DNA from: Paraburkholderia sp. UYCP14C
GTDB lineage: Bacteria; Pseudomonadota; Gammaproteobacteria; Burkholderiales; Burkholderiaceae
Length of the DNA stretch: 43,117 bases
Direction: 5' to 3'
NCBI RefSeq assembly: GCF_004197395.1
Contig: NZ_SELS01000063.1
Location: forward strand, 1-43,117
Position 1 is the first letter of the stretch. Every line of letters starts with the position of its first letter. A model generated the notes under the pieces. It did no database searches and had not been told where the DNA came from. It saw nothing but the letters and a program-made list of their open reading frames with translations. Positions 1 through 10,400 of the stretch are shown one piece after another. A program made the position numbers and the translations under genes.

Positions 1-100
1 ATGAAGTAGAAGTAGTTTTGTCGGGCATTGCAACACCTTATACGAGATAAGTGTTGCACCTCGCTTTTGAGGCCGCCTCTTTATTGTCTCCGGATTCATC

Positions 101-973
101 ATGTCGTACATCACCGCCGGAAAGGAACTCCACGTACCTTCGTTCATGGTGCGGCGAGCGGTCAGAATTTTGCCGATGTATTGGCTGTTCACGACTGTCG
201 CTTTGTGCGCGCTGATCGTCGTTCCGAAATTGGCATTTACGCATACTGAGCTTCCGCCAGGAATTGTCAATTCTTACCTGCTGATTCCCGATCCCCATCA
301 CTCTTTGCTGCTGATGGTGGGATGGACACTGTCGTACGAATTGCTCTTCTACCTGGTATTCGCGCTGGCGGCGAGGATGCCGGGCCGGCCGATCGCGGTT
401 GTGCTGGCGATTCTGTGGAGCTCGTCTTTCTTCGCGCCGCAGAATTTTTATATGCAGTTTATCTTCAACGATTTCTGGGCGGAATTTCTGGTCGGCACAA
501 TCCTGTTCAGAATCGTGGATAAAAAAGCCTCCTTGTTTGCGGTGGGCGGGATCGCACTGATCGTATTCCTGATTCTTGCCTATTATGGCTTGCCCGACCG
601 TCGGTCAGTCTATTTCGGTTTGCCGGCGGTAACCGTCGTTTCAATCGTCATTGGATTGGAAGGTTTCTTCAAAAAGTACCGCACGGCATACATTGTCCCG
701 GCATTGAAGTTTCTTGGCGATGCTTCCTACTCCATTTACCTGTCGCATTTCTTTTCTTTAAATTTTGCATATCTGGCGATCTATAAGGTTTTGAAATTGA
801 GTGGCCGCTCGGCTGGAGTGGCGTACTTCGGGCTTGCGATCGCGCTTAGTCTGATTGCGGGCGGGCTGGTGCACGTATTGATAGAAAAGAAGATCCTCCG
901 CGCTTTGAAGAATATGGGTGGGCGAGATGTGAAGGGCTATGTGAATAACCAGGCAGATACGGGTGCGGCCTAA
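101..973 (+). CDS. Acyltransferase-3 family membrane protein, N-terminally truncated (probable pseudogene)
   Basis: Resembles the acyltransferase 3 family, integral membrane enzymes that O-acetylate or O-acylate surface sugars. The 290 residues are mostly hydrophobic helices. The RR-x-x-RI-x-P-x-Y motif after the second helix (near residues 18-27) and the late SYSIYLSHF segment are both typical. Family members usually have about 350-390 residues and begin with a helix carrying a conserved RG...H motif, which is absent here. Homology continues in frame upstream of the ATG (bases 71-100 read GRLFIVSGFI, a family signature) but stops at a TGA at 68-70. The gene therefore looks cut at a deletion junction near base 70, and no ribosome site precedes the ATG. 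The family is clear; a working product is unlikely without the catalytic histidine region. Confidence 0.7.
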   Translation: MSYITAGKELHVPSFMVRRAVRILPMYWLFTTVALCALIVVPKLAFTHTELPPGIVNSYLLIPDPHHSLLLMVGWTLSYELLFYLVFALAARMPGRPIAVVLAILWSSSFFAPQNFYMQFIFNDFWAEFLVGTILFRIVDKKASLFAVGGIALIVFLILAYYGLPDRRSVYFGLPAVTVVSIVIGLEGFFKKYRTAYIVPALKFLGDASYSIYLSHFFSLNFAYLAIYKVLKLSGRSAGVAYFGLAIALSLIAGGLVHVLIEKKILRALKNMGGRDVKGYVNNQADTGAA

Positions 974-1688
974 CGGGTTTGGAGTTGGGTCGAATTCTGC
1001 CACCCCGTGGGAGCAGGCCTGCAGTGGTAAGCGACGCCTGGATGGGGTGCGGAGATTGCGCGAGAGAACTTGAGCCGGGCAGTCGGTCCGGATGGTCGCA
1101 CGTCAACACAGCAACTATCTGTACCGGCCGCTTCACCGGGGTGCGCTCGACCGAGACGGAAATGGCAGGTCGCTGCAATTCTCTACGCGGCTTTATCGCT
1201 CGCAAACGTATGCGCGAAACATTAACGCGAGTGCGAGCCAGTTCCCGTCGACGCGCAAGCAAATCCAATCGCCGTCAGAGTGTAAATGGCCGCGCGACTT
1301 TCACCTGTAACCTCACCTGACGCTATTGAATCTCTTCGCTACTTACTCGCCCTTTATCCAGAGGTTCCGATCGACCTCGCCGTCAACGCTGCTGGGAAGT
1401 CTTATCGCACAAGCAGTGCAGTTATAAGATAAATGTAAGGATTAAATGCGTCCGCTCTTTTACAGCAGGGCGCACTATGCCAGCGTCCCGCGGCTTGAGA
1501 TAAAGCATCTACAAATGCGAACCGGTCTAGTCGGAAACAAAACAGCTATCCGAAAGAAAAGGGATAGCTCTTCGATGTCACCACACGTAAAGACCAGGTA
1601 GCAGCATTGATACAGGCGGTATCGAACAGATCTCGCAATTAATACTACTAAGATAAACGTTGCGTGGTGGGGTTACATTGGAGAAAGC
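974..1688. other. Intergenic region, no gene recognised
   Basis: About 715 bases between the acyltransferase remnant and the dioxygenase gene. Short open frames exist, but their translations are rich in Arg, Ser and Cys, resemble no family and have no ribosome site. Base composition falls towards the right half, with several AT-rich stretches between 1400 and 1680. The promoter of the downstream gene presumably lies there, but I cannot place a convincing -35/-10 pair. Confidence 0.5.
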
Positions 1689-2618
1689 ATGAAAACAAAT
1701 TCTGTACTTCCCGAATGTATCAATCAAAGCAGTTTAGTCGCCGATCAGATTGCTCAGCTTCGAGAGCGCGGCTTCAGTTCGTTTGAGAATATTGCCTCCG
1801 CGGAGGAAATCGCTGAGCTAAAAGGCATCTGCGAGCGGCTTATATTCGCAGGTGCCGGTGCGCAAGAGGGCGCTCTGTTCGACTTCGTTGGTGACAATCC
1901 TCTCGCCTCGACCGGACTCACTCAATTGAGCATGCCGAGCAACTTCAATCCGCGGTTGCGTCGAACGGACTATCACAAGCGGCTCGAAGTTCTCGCCAGG
2001 CAGGTTCTGGGTCCCCAGGCGCGCTTCGCGGGAGATCACCTCTTCTACAAGCCGCCGGTAGCCGGTCCGGAAACCCCGTGGCATCAGGACGAAGCATTCC
2101 ATGACCCACGGTTCAATTACCGGGAGGTGAGTTTTTGGCTACCTCTGCAACCGGCGACAATCGAAAACGGCTGTCTTCGTTTTATTCCGGGTTCGCACAA
2201 ATGGAGCGTTCAGCCTCACAGAAGGATCCCAGGCAAGGAGCGTTCACACGGGCTTGAATGCTACGACGGTTTCGATCCCGACGACGCCGTCTACTGTCCG
2301 GTACCCGTCGGCGGGTGCACGGTTCACCTGGGTCGGACGGTGCATGGCGCAGGGCCGAATGTCACTGCGACCGCGCGCTTCGCGTATACGGTCGTCTTCG
2401 ATGTTCCTGCCACCGTTTCAACGGAGTACCGCGAGTTCAACTGGCTCAACGACACAACGACGCGCGACGAGATCGAACTCAAATGGCGGCGGGGCAAGGG
2501 GAAGATGATCGCTTTGTATCGCCGCGTGATGCGACGCAATAATCTCGATCCAATCCGGCTCTACTATGGTTTCAAACGCCGTTGGTGGTCGTTGAGGCAA
2601 GGGCGCAAGCGCATATAG
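1689..2618 (+). CDS. Phytanoyl-CoA dioxygenase (PhyH) family protein
   Basis: A 309-residue non-haem Fe(II)/2-oxoglutarate-dependent oxygenase of the PhyH family, which hydroxylates or halogenates small molecules, often in secondary metabolism. The iron-binding HxD is visible as His132 and Asp134 (WHQDEAF). It is followed by the usual SFWLPL strand and the RFIPGSHK loop. The distal His219 lies in TVHGAG, and an Arg about ten residues later would hold 2-oxoglutarate. Length fits the family (about 280-320). The start is supported by GGAGAAAGC just before the ATG. It stands alone on the plus strand facing a block of minus-strand genes (glycosyltransferase, FAD enzyme, PPTase, A-T-TE enzyme). The substrate is unknown; a tailoring role in that block is inference. 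Confidence 0.88.
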   Translation: MKTNSVLPECINQSSLVADQIAQLRERGFSSFENIASAEEIAELKGICERLIFAGAGAQEGALFDFVGDNPLASTGLTQLSMPSNFNPRLRRTDYHKRLEVLARQVLGPQARFAGDHLFYKPPVAGPETPWHQDEAFHDPRFNYREVSFWLPLQPATIENGCLRFIPGSHKWSVQPHRRIPGKERSHGLECYDGFDPDDAVYCPVPVGGCTVHLGRTVHGAGPNVTATARFAYTVVFDVPATVSTEYREFNWLNDTTTRDEIELKWRRGKGKMIALYRRVMRRNNLDPIRLYYGFKRRWWSLRQGRKRI

Positions 2619-3002
2619 CACTTTGTCTATCGCCGATCTGATGCTTCAGGGAGTGAATGCCCCCGGTTTCGTTCGGCGATAGATTGGATTGGTTGCGCGC
2701 AAGGAGCCCGCGCTGCTTGATGCTGATCCGCGCCTGGGGACGCGGGCACGTAACCGTCTGGCTGCGAGCGACGTCTCGCGACCGGGTTGATCGCAACCTG
2801 ACCTCGATATTGTGCTTCGATGTGCCAGAAGGTCCGGTTCAGTTCTGCGAGCGGAGATAGGCAGCGTGTGATGACCGGTAAGTGATCGCGCCACGCCTCG
2901 GAACGATTGCGCTGCGCAACGCTCGCGTTCCATTTGCGGAAAGTATTCGCGTTAGATTCACTGCACCGCGACTTCGAAGAGCCAACTCACCCTTCCGTCT
3001 TC
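2619..3002. other. Intergenic region between convergent genes
   Basis: About 384 bases between the ends of two convergent genes (dioxygenase on plus, glycosyltransferase on minus). The short frames here lack ribosome sites and recognisable domains. I saw no strong hairpin with a T-run, so the terminators expected for both genes are not identified. Confidence 0.45.
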
Positions 3003-4208
3003 TCAGCGTCGAAACGCCCGGAGCAGAATGCGATGCAACCCGGCGCACACCGCGTGTGTCGAGTATTGCAATGCATTGGTCTTGCCGAGCTCCCGCAATT
3101 CGTTCATCCGGGAAGGGGAGTCGGCGAGACTGCTGATTGCAGCCGCCCACTCGTCCGGATTCGTCGGGTCCGCAACGGCGAGGAACGAGTCACCCATCGA
3201 GCCTCGAAAGACCGGGATGTCGGACGCGATAACGGGAGTTCCCGCCATCTGCGCCTCAATCACGGTGCGGCCGAAGCCTTCGTGCAGCGTCGCCGAAACG
3301 TAGATGTCGGCGGCTTGATAAAAATATCCGAGATCTTCCTCGCTGACCGAGTCGGCAAAGTGAAAGCGGACTCCGGACGATTCGGCAAGCGTCTTGCATT
3401 CCATGCGATTGGCGGCGTTGAAAGCTTTGCCTACCCTAACGATCATCAGATCCTTGCGTGCCAGTTTAGCCAGCGCCTGGAAAACGGTAAGGTTGTTCTT
3501 GCGGGTTTCATCGGAGCCGACATTGAGTAGCACGAGCGCGTCGTCGGTCTCGAGGCCAAGGCGCTGTTTAAGGATTGCCCGTGCCTGAGCGCGAGTCTCA
3601 CCGGGCGTCGCAGCAGCGAGCGGTGCATATTTGTCGTCGAATGGGCAGGGCACGATTTGCACGAGCTCTGGCTTCACGGGGGCGGCGCTTATCAGATCTC
3701 TGGCTGCCGAGTCGGCTTCGACGAGCACGAGATCCGCCTTCGGCGCCAGGGGAAGAAGCATCTTGACATAGAGTGACTTGAGCTTCTCCACGATGCCGCG
3801 AGCGTGCCCCGGAATTTGTACGTGATGGAACATCAGGCAGACCCGGCCACCAGCGAGGTGGATGATCGGAATCATGAAGCTCAGGTCTTCCTGATAAAGG
3901 ATGATCATGTCGCAAGAGCGCGCCACGCGGATCGCGTGCAATGGATACATCACCAGTTGAGTCCAGTAACGCTTGAGCGAACGAGGCTTGGCATCGATGT
4001 CGACGGTCTCGACACTGAGGTTCGTGTACTTCATCAATCCAGCGGCCAACTCGAGACTATGCTGTCCCACCCCGGTCAACCTGCTTGAGCGCGGCCCCAT
4101 GAACCACACGATCCGGGCGCCGGTCGCGTTCGGCACCGCGCTCTCCTGCGAGATGGTCTTATTGAGGCCTGCTGCTTCGCGTCCGGGCAGTATGGAGAAC
4201 AATTTCAT
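3003..4208 (-). CDS. Glycosyltransferase family 4 (GT-B fold)
   Basis: A 401-residue GT-B glycosyltransferase that moves a sugar from a nucleotide donor to an unidentified acceptor in the cytoplasm. The C-terminal half carries the GT4 signature HEGFGRTVIEAQ with the E-x7-E pair at Glu310 and Glu318, followed by the GTPVIASD nucleotide-binding loop. The N-terminal half has the glycine-rich acceptor-domain start (SRLTGVGQHSLELA, near residues 41-54). There is no signal peptide or membrane helix. It lies downstream of the FAD oxidoreductase on the same strand but 287 bases away, so co-transcription is uncertain. The donor sugar cannot be told from sequence. It could serve exopolysaccharide assembly or glycosylate the product of the neighbouring adenylation/PPTase locus. 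Confidence 0.88.
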   Translation of the reverse strand: MKLFSILPGREAAGLNKTISQESAVPNATGARIVWFMGPRSSRLTGVGQHSLELAAGLMKYTNLSVETVDIDAKPRSLKRYWTQLVMYPLHAIRVARSCDMIILYQEDLSFMIPIIHLAGGRVCLMFHHVQIPGHARGIVEKLKSLYVKMLLPLAPKADLVLVEADSAARDLISAAPVKPELVQIVPCPFDDKYAPLAAATPGETRAQARAILKQRLGLETDDALVLLNVGSDETRKNNLTVFQALAKLARKDLMIVRVGKAFNAANRMECKTLAESSGVRFHFADSVSEEDLGYFYQAADIYVSATLHEGFGRTVIEAQMAGTPVIASDIPVFRGSMGDSFLAVADPTNPDEWAAAISSLADSPSRMNELRELGKTNALQYSTHAVCAGLHRILLRAFRR

Positions 4209-4386
4209 GGATATTCGAACCCTCGTTCGGCCGGCACTTATCCGCAGGCGCTCGAGCAGCGTCCTGAATGGACCGGCGAGATCTGGCGCGGTCGAACAAC
4301 CTGCTGTCGGCCGTCGTACGTTTTCACGAAATATGAAGCGACGAGTTCAACGCCGCGCGGTCCGTTGGCGAACGCACTCGAAGGAC

Positions 4387-4401
4387 GCCTGGAATCCAGG
4401 C
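4387..4401. repeat. Short perfect inverted repeat upstream of the GT4 gene
   Basis: GCCTGG-AAT-CCAGGC, six-base arms with a three-base loop, in the 287-base gap upstream of the minus-strand glycosyltransferase. Neither strand shows a following T-run, so it is not a clear terminator. It could be an operator or a leader hairpin. Confidence 0.3.
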
Positions 4402-4495
4402 TTCGCTTTGCTTCACAGGGCCCTCGTGTGAACCCTTAGACAGATACTGCTAGGCGTTGTCGTCATTCTCAGTGCGCTAACCCACCATGATGCGG

Positions 4496-5962
4496 CTAGC
4501 TGCTACGCACTCGGGATTCGGTGCCTTCGTCCAGCACGACTTCCGTCTCGCGCGCGAACGGAACAGTGGCGAGCGCTTCGAGCACACCATTCATTACCCG
4601 GGCGCCGAAGTCATGATGAAACGCCCACACGCCGTAAATGCGTCCGCGGAATGCCGCCTCGAACCCGGTCTCACGTCGGATCTGCTCGTCGGGGCGAAAC
4701 CCCGAGCCCAGTCCGAACGAAAACAGGCCCTGCACCGATCTGCCGCTGGCATCGAAAGGGCAGCCGTACCTGTCGGAAACGACTCCGCCCTGGCCGAGTT
4801 GCAGCGAAATTGGTGCGTCCCAATGATCGACGAGTATCGACATGTTGGGTCCATATCCGGCGCCGTGAATCACGGCGATCGACTCTCTCAGGCACTCGCG
4901 TGCGCGCAACCGGGCAGAGTCGCTCGAATCCGCCTCGATCAGTTCGACGCGAGGTTTCGCTCCGGGCACACGGCCGTTCGTCATGATCGAGCGCGCAATG
5001 TCGAAAGCCCGATAACGCAGACCACCGGCACGATTGACTCGCCGGGTGACAGGACAGACGTCGTTGACTTCGTCGACCTCGTAACCATGCGCGTGTGCTT
5101 CTTCGACCGTTTCGAAAAACAGGCGGACCTGCGATCGATGAATCACGGTAATTTCATCCAGGCCCTCGCTTCCTAGTTCCATCGCGAGTCGGTCGACGAC
5201 AGTGAATGCGCTATGCGACCCGCCGATAACCGTGATCCGGTTCGGGCGACGCGCGCGTTGCTGCGAGAAGTCGCGCGCGAACGCATCGATCAATTGCGGA
5301 GTCGTCAGGCTGAGCACATCGTCAGACACGTAGGTCCTGATGCCCGCGTTCGGGGGCGGCAACAGCAGTCCGTAACACAACTGGGCGATTTCGCCCACGT
5401 GTTGCTGTCCGCCGAGGTTCATTACAACGGTGTCGCTCGACAATGTACTGACCACGGTGGAGTCATTCACGTCGTGAAAATCGATTTCAAAGCCACCACT
5501 TTCAAGGCGCCGAATCCGGTCGATCTCGCGACCGCGCAGCACAGTCACGTTGTAACGCGCAGTGAGGTAGGCGAGGAGCTGCTCGGTCGCCAGCGCAAGC
5601 AGCGCGCCGGCTTCAGTGAGATTCGGCGGCCCGTCGGCTGCCTCGACCATCCGCTGGTGCAGTGGCGAGTTGGCTCTGAGATCGGCAAACACGTCTGCGA
5701 AGTTCTCGTGTTCGAGGCAAGCGAGAAAAGTATTTCCCACCGTATTGCCGGTGACGTTCACATACTCACCCAACTTACCCGCGCCGAGTTCGGTGCGCTT
5801 GTCGATGATCAAAAGGCCATTTCTCGCGATCTCCGGAAGATTGCCCGTTTTGAAAGCATGGAACAGAAATCCCATGCCAGACGGACCCGCTCCGCAAATG
5901 GCGCAAGAGAATTCTTTCCGCGCGATCCCCACGAAGGACTGCACGTGCGATTTGTGATTCAT
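4496..5962 (-). CDS. FAD/NAD(P)-binding oxidoreductase (monooxygenase-like)
   Basis: A 488-residue flavoprotein. An FAD-binding Rossmann motif GAGPSG lies at residues 24-29 after a beta strand (SCAIC), and a second dinucleotide motif (TVIGGSHSAF) lies near residue 245, the position expected for NADPH. This two-dinucleotide arrangement is that of N-hydroxylating and related flavin monooxygenases (lysine/ornithine hydroxylase type) and of the wider FAD-NAD(P)-binding family. I cannot say which reaction it performs. The start is supported by AGGGGA about eight bases before the ATG. There is no signal peptide, so it is cytosolic. It is flanked on the same strand by a glycosyltransferase and by the PPTase/A-T-TE pair, so a tailoring oxidation in a shared pathway is plausible but not shown. 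Confidence 0.8.
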   Translation of the reverse strand: MNHKSHVQSFVGIARKEFSCAICGAGPSGMGFLFHAFKTGNLPEIARNGLLIIDKRTELGAGKLGEYVNVTGNTVGNTFLACLEHENFADVFADLRANSPLHQRMVEAADGPPNLTEAGALLALATEQLLAYLTARYNVTVLRGREIDRIRRLESGGFEIDFHDVNDSTVVSTLSSDTVVMNLGGQQHVGEIAQLCYGLLLPPPNAGIRTYVSDDVLSLTTPQLIDAFARDFSQQRARRPNRITVIGGSHSAFTVVDRLAMELGSEGLDEITVIHRSQVRLFFETVEEAHAHGYEVDEVNDVCPVTRRVNRAGGLRYRAFDIARSIMTNGRVPGAKPRVELIEADSSDSARLRARECLRESIAVIHGAGYGPNMSILVDHWDAPISLQLGQGGVVSDRYGCPFDASGRSVQGLFSFGLGSGFRPDEQIRRETGFEAAFRGRIYGVWAFHHDFGARVMNGVLEALATVPFARETEVVLDEGTESRVRSS

Positions 5963-6329
5963 GTTTCTTTTCCCCTAGGCAGGGATGTTATGGATCTAAT
6001 GTCTTACGTAATGAGGTTGACGCTCTGTTCGCTGCCGCACCGAACTTCTGCGGGCGTTAACATGCCTTAGGAATGCTGGATAATTCCTGCCGGCAAGGGA
6101 CCGCGATTGAGAATCTTTTGCCTGGTTGCCGCATCGACATCCCGAAGTAGAGCGGGACGAATTCTTCCTGCGCTAGTAGCCGGGTTCAAACGGAGTCGCC
6201 AAGAGATATATCGAATCGGCAAGCGACGAATTCAAATGGCGCGGCGCTCGGAATCCGACAGACTGGGGCCCAAGTGTCAGCGGCGCCAACGGCAGTAAGA
6301 GGATCCGCTCGCCGCTTGTGCTGTGCCCC

Positions 6330-6359
6330 ACGCGCGGGTTGCCTTAGACGCCCGCGCGT
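6330..6359. repeat. 9-bp perfect inverted repeat
   Basis: Arms ACGCGCGGG (6330-6338) and CCCGCGCGT (6351-6359) around a 12-base loop. It lies about 310 bases beyond the PPTase stop, on the path of transcription leaving the A-T-TE/PPTase pair. No T-run follows on either strand, so a factor-independent terminator is not proven. Confidence 0.4.
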
Positions 6360-6542
6360 CGGAGAGATGGTTCTTGCTGGGGCTCGTTATAAGCGTGCTC
6401 TGTCGTCCGCCAGGTTTCGAGAACGTATAGCAAAGACTGGCTTATTCATCGTGAGCGAAGCAAAACTGATCAAAATCGGCTCGACGCAATACCGTTTTCG
6501 ATAACAGCGCTTTTGCGATCACGATTGCTCAAATGTCGCGCG

Positions 6543-6566
6543 CTTGTGCTTGTGCTTGTGCTTGTG
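6543..6566. repeat. Hexanucleotide tandem repeat (CTTGTG)x4
   Basis: Four perfect consecutive copies of CTTGTG, about 106 bases past the PPTase stop codon. It is outside any gene I recognise. Such simple repeats can change copy number by slippage; an effect on expression here would be speculation. Confidence 0.8.
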
Positions 6567-6671
6567 CCGTATCAACGACAGTTGGATTCGTTGCGCGACA
6601 AACGACGACCGCGTGTAAGTGGAGTTACGGCGCTTGCTGCCGGCGTAGCCGACGCTGGAATAGTGTGCCCG

Positions 6672-7484
6672 CTACCTGGCAGATATCCCAATGTCCGCGA
6701 AGCTAGACACCTGACAAAACTGAAGCGCGACCCGTGCGCCTTCGATGGACGCCGCCAGCGCGCCCCGGAAATGCGCGCCGAGGGGAAGGTCCAGAAACGT
6801 CCAGCCGGAGATGCGAGCGCCATGATGAGAAGCGCACCAATGACCCTCGCCGAGTAGTGAATCGTCTGCTGTGGTGTAGGCGTTCGGCTCGCCGGAGAAA
6901 CCCGTGCCCAGCGCCTTCAGCAAAGCTTCCTTGCGGGTCCAGATGCTGAGTAGGCTCGCAGTCGAGTCGGGCCGTGCCGCGTCGAGCATCTTCTCCTCGG
7001 TCGCAGAGAATGTCCCGCGACCAATGCCGGGAGTGTCCAGGCCGTCGATCCATTGCTCCACATCCACGCCGACGCGGCAATCCCATGCGAAGGCAAGCAA
7101 CGCCATTCCGTCGGTGTGTGAAACACTGAATGCGAGTCTTTTGGCGTCCGGCCACTGCAGAACGGGCTTGCCGAACGGCGTAACGTCAAATCGCAACGAT
7201 TCGGGGTTACACGACAGGTAGCCGCTGAGCAGCCACCGCAGAGCGCACCGCCGGGCGACGAATCGATCACGATGCCATTTCTGTCGGTAGGCGCGCGCTC
7301 GCTGTTGCTCGTCTGGGGAGAGCGTATTCGCCAGTACCCTACACGCTGGTTCGATAGCAGCGTCGTCGAGCAGCCAGATCTGCACGGTGTTTTTCGGCAA
7401 CGACAGATGAGCCGGCTGCAAACGGTTCGCGCTCCGAGCCCTCCGCCATGCGGCGGAGGGTGACCAGAGATCAACTAGGCACAC
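6672..7484 (-). CDS. 4'-phosphopantetheinyl transferase, Sfp type
   Basis: Transfers the phosphopantetheine arm of CoA to a serine of carrier proteins. Family motifs in order: the RRCALRWLL region, FGKPVL, SVSHTDGMALLAFA, then GVDVEQW with the Mg-binding acidic residues, and the C-terminal WTRKEALLKALGTGF signature (Trp and Lys-Glu). The size of about 250-270 residues suits the Sfp class rather than the short AcpS class. The start is uncertain. I chose the GTG at 7484, which overlaps the last 10 bases of the upstream A-T-TE gene and would couple translation. A TTG at 7421, about ten bases after a GGAG, would give 249 residues, closer to family length. The obvious substrate is Ser719 of the neighbouring A-T-TE protein. 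Recognition is firm; the start is not. Confidence 0.88.
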   Translation of the reverse strand: MCLVDLWSPSAAWRRARSANRLQPAHLSLPKNTVQIWLLDDAAIEPACRVLANTLSPDEQQRARAYRQKWHRDRFVARRCALRWLLSGYLSCNPESLRFDVTPFGKPVLQWPDAKRLAFSVSHTDGMALLAFAWDCRVGVDVEQWIDGLDTPGIGRGTFSATEEKMLDAARPDSTASLLSIWTRKEALLKALGTGFSGEPNAYTTADDSLLGEGHWCASHHGARISGWTFLDLPLGAHFRGALAASIEGARVALQFCQVSSFADIGISAR

Positions 7485-10400
7485 GCGACGCCCCCGAGCG
7501 CAGGAAAACCGGGCCGGGGTTTGTCGCTGCTGGTCAATCGCCGATCCAGCGCCGCAGCCACAACCTGCACATTCGGCTCGGCGATCATATCGAAGTGGTC
7601 GCAAGCTACATGGACAACGTCCAGCCCGGCCCGAGCGACGTGCTGCCACAGTGTCAACTGATTGCTACGGTAGCTCTGCGCGGACGTCGCGTGCACGTAG
7701 ACGATCGGTCCAGCGGTATAGGGCCGCGGCCGATAGGTCGTCATCGCTACCCGCAACGTCTCACGAACCGCACGTAGCGCCGCTGGCATCCGCGCGTTAT
7801 GGCTGTCCGGGCGGTGTGCCATGCGTCCGTTGCGCATGCGCAAAAGATCGACCGCATTCGCGAGTCTGTCCTTCACGTAGCCGGAAAGTTGCGATTTGGG
7901 CACGGCGCGCAGCCTGCGCCAGTGCCAGCCTACGTATTGATAGTTGTGCCGCAGCCAGGCTCGCCACGGCAGGCAACGCTCGTCCGCATAGGTATCGATC
8001 AGGCACAGCAATTCCATTTGCTCGCCGGCGTGCCATAACTGTTGCGCAATCTCGACGGCAATCAATCCGCCGAACGAGTAACCCGCCACCGCGTACGGTC
8101 CGGTTGGCTGCACGCCGCGCATCTGTCCGATGTAGCTAGCCGCGATGTCGTGAACATGCCGTTGAGCCGGCTGCTCGCCGTCGAGGCCTCGCGCCTGTAG
8201 CCCGAACACCGGGCGCGGGCTCTGCATCGCGGCGATCAGCGTCGAGCATTCCATCACGGTTCCGCTTACCCCGTGTACCAGGAAGAGCGGTGTGCCCGTG
8301 CCCGCGCGCATTGGTACGACCGTCGGCGACGACTGCGGCAATGCGCCGTCGTCGATCGCGGCGGCGAGGCGCGCGATCGTCGGGGCAAATTGCAGCGTCG
8401 CGAGCGGAATGGTGCGCCCGGTCGACTGATACACACTGGCGAGCAACCTTGCCGCGAGCAGCGAATTGCCGCCCAGGTCAAAGAAGTTGTCGTCGCGACC
8501 GATCGGAGCGAAGTCGAAGAGCCTCTCCCACTGCGTCTGTAGATGCCGTTCGAGATCCTCGCGGGACTCGCCGACTGGCGCCAACTCACGCGTTGCCGAG
8601 TTCAGCGCCGGATGACGCCGAATCGCGTCGAGGCATTCTGGATTGCGCAGCGCCGCCGTGTTGCGCACCGGCAAGCCGCTGATCGCATTGCGCGCGGCAG
8701 ATTCGGATAACTTACCATTATGCGTGGCCGGCAACGCGGGAACGGCGATGATCCGGTCCGGCACGTGTGCTTGCGACGCGCGACGTGCAAGTTCGCGGCG
8801 CACCCGGGCGGCCAGCGCAGCGTTCAACTCGATGCCGTCCCTGAGCACCAGCAGCAGCACGGTGCGCGGTTCCGTTGCGGCTGCATCGCCCTGATCAGCT
8901 GGCATATTGCGTGACGGCTGTTGCACGATCATCGCCTCGCGGATTTCCCGGATGTCATTCAGTACCCGGTAGATCTCGCCCGGCCCGACGTTGATGCCGC
9001 GCACATTCAGCACGCCATCTGTGCGGCCATGCAATCGCGCAGTACCTTCAGCCGAAAGCTCGATGAGGTCACCGTGAGTCCAGACCCCCGGGTTGCTGGC
9101 GAAATAGGCGGCGTGAAAGGCAGCACCGTCGGCGTCGCCGAAGAAACCGAGCGGACGTGACGGAAACGGATTCGCGCAGACCAGTTCGCCGATGCCGTCG
9201 GTGGGCGCGCCCTGCGTGCGGGCCTGAACGTCGAGCGCAAGACTCTTGCATTGGGCTTCGCCTGCATAGACCGGCAGATTGGGATTGCCCAGCACGAAGC
9301 AACCGAGGATGTCCGTGCCGCCCGAGATCGATTGCAGCTGCAGCGGCTTCACGTGATCGCGCACCCAGCGGAACTGTGCGTCGAATAGCACCGCACCGGT
9401 CGACATCATCGCGCGCAGTGCGCTGAGATCGAACTGCCGTCCGGGCACGAGGCCGGCATCCTCGCACATCTTCAGATAAGCGGGACTCGTGCCGAATACC
9501 GTGACGCGCTCGTCGGCGACAAGGCGCCACAACGTATCGACTGCCGAAATCGGGCCGTCGTAAGTAACGATTTCGACACCGGACGCAAGCGCCGACAACT
9601 GCCAGTTCCACATCATCCATGCGCAGGTGGTGTGGAAGTACATCCGATCGCCGGGCCGCAGGTCGCTGTGCAGCCGATGTTCCTTCAGGTGCTCCAGCAA
9701 GCTGCCGCCGGCGCCATGCACGATGCACTTCGGCTTGCCGGTGGTGCCCGACGAGAACATGATGAAAAGCGGATGATTAAACGGGAAGCGTCGCCATTCA
9801 AAACTTCCGGCGTCGCCGTGCTCGATCAGTTCGGCGTGCGAATAGATCTGTTGCCTGACCGCATCCGGCAGAGCGCCATCATCCAGACGGACGACAGCTT
9901 GCAACGACGGCAAGGCGGCCGCGAGCTCGCCGATCTTGGCCGAGACCGGTACACCCGTGTCGAAAGGCTGCGCCGCAGCGTGCGCGAACAGCAGTCGCGG
10001 CGCGAGCGGTGTGAAACGATCAAGGAGCGTCTCGACACCCATCTCGGGCGCGGCCGTCGACAGCGTTGCGCCGAGCGCGGTGACCGACAGCGCGGTAACG
10101 ACCGCTTCAGCGTCGTTGCGCATCACGCCAACTACGCGGTCCCCCTGGCGCAGCCCCAATTTCGTCAGCGCATGCGCAAGACGCGCCACGCGATCGCGCA
10201 GCTCACCGCGAGTTAGATGTACGCGCCGGCCATCGGCGTGACAGGCTGTCAGCCCAGGTGCATCGGCACCTGCTACCGATTGGTTCAAGAGGTTGTCGGC
10301 GTAATTCAGTTCGACGCCCGGGAAGAACTGTGCGTGTTCGCAGTCGTCGCCGACGCACACGGGTTCGAGGTCGCCGGACCAGTCAAACCCGTGGGACCAT

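Larger units (their letters stand above)
5963..6671. other. Intergenic region with repeats upstream of the FAD oxidoreductase
   Basis: About 709 bases between the end of the PPTase gene and the start of the FAD oxidoreductase, both on the minus strand. No convincing gene: the small plus-strand frames have repetitive or Arg-rich translations. It holds a 9-base inverted repeat (6330-6359) and a four-copy hexanucleotide repeat (6543-6566), listed separately. The promoter of the FAD gene is presumably in its left part. Confidence 0.5.
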
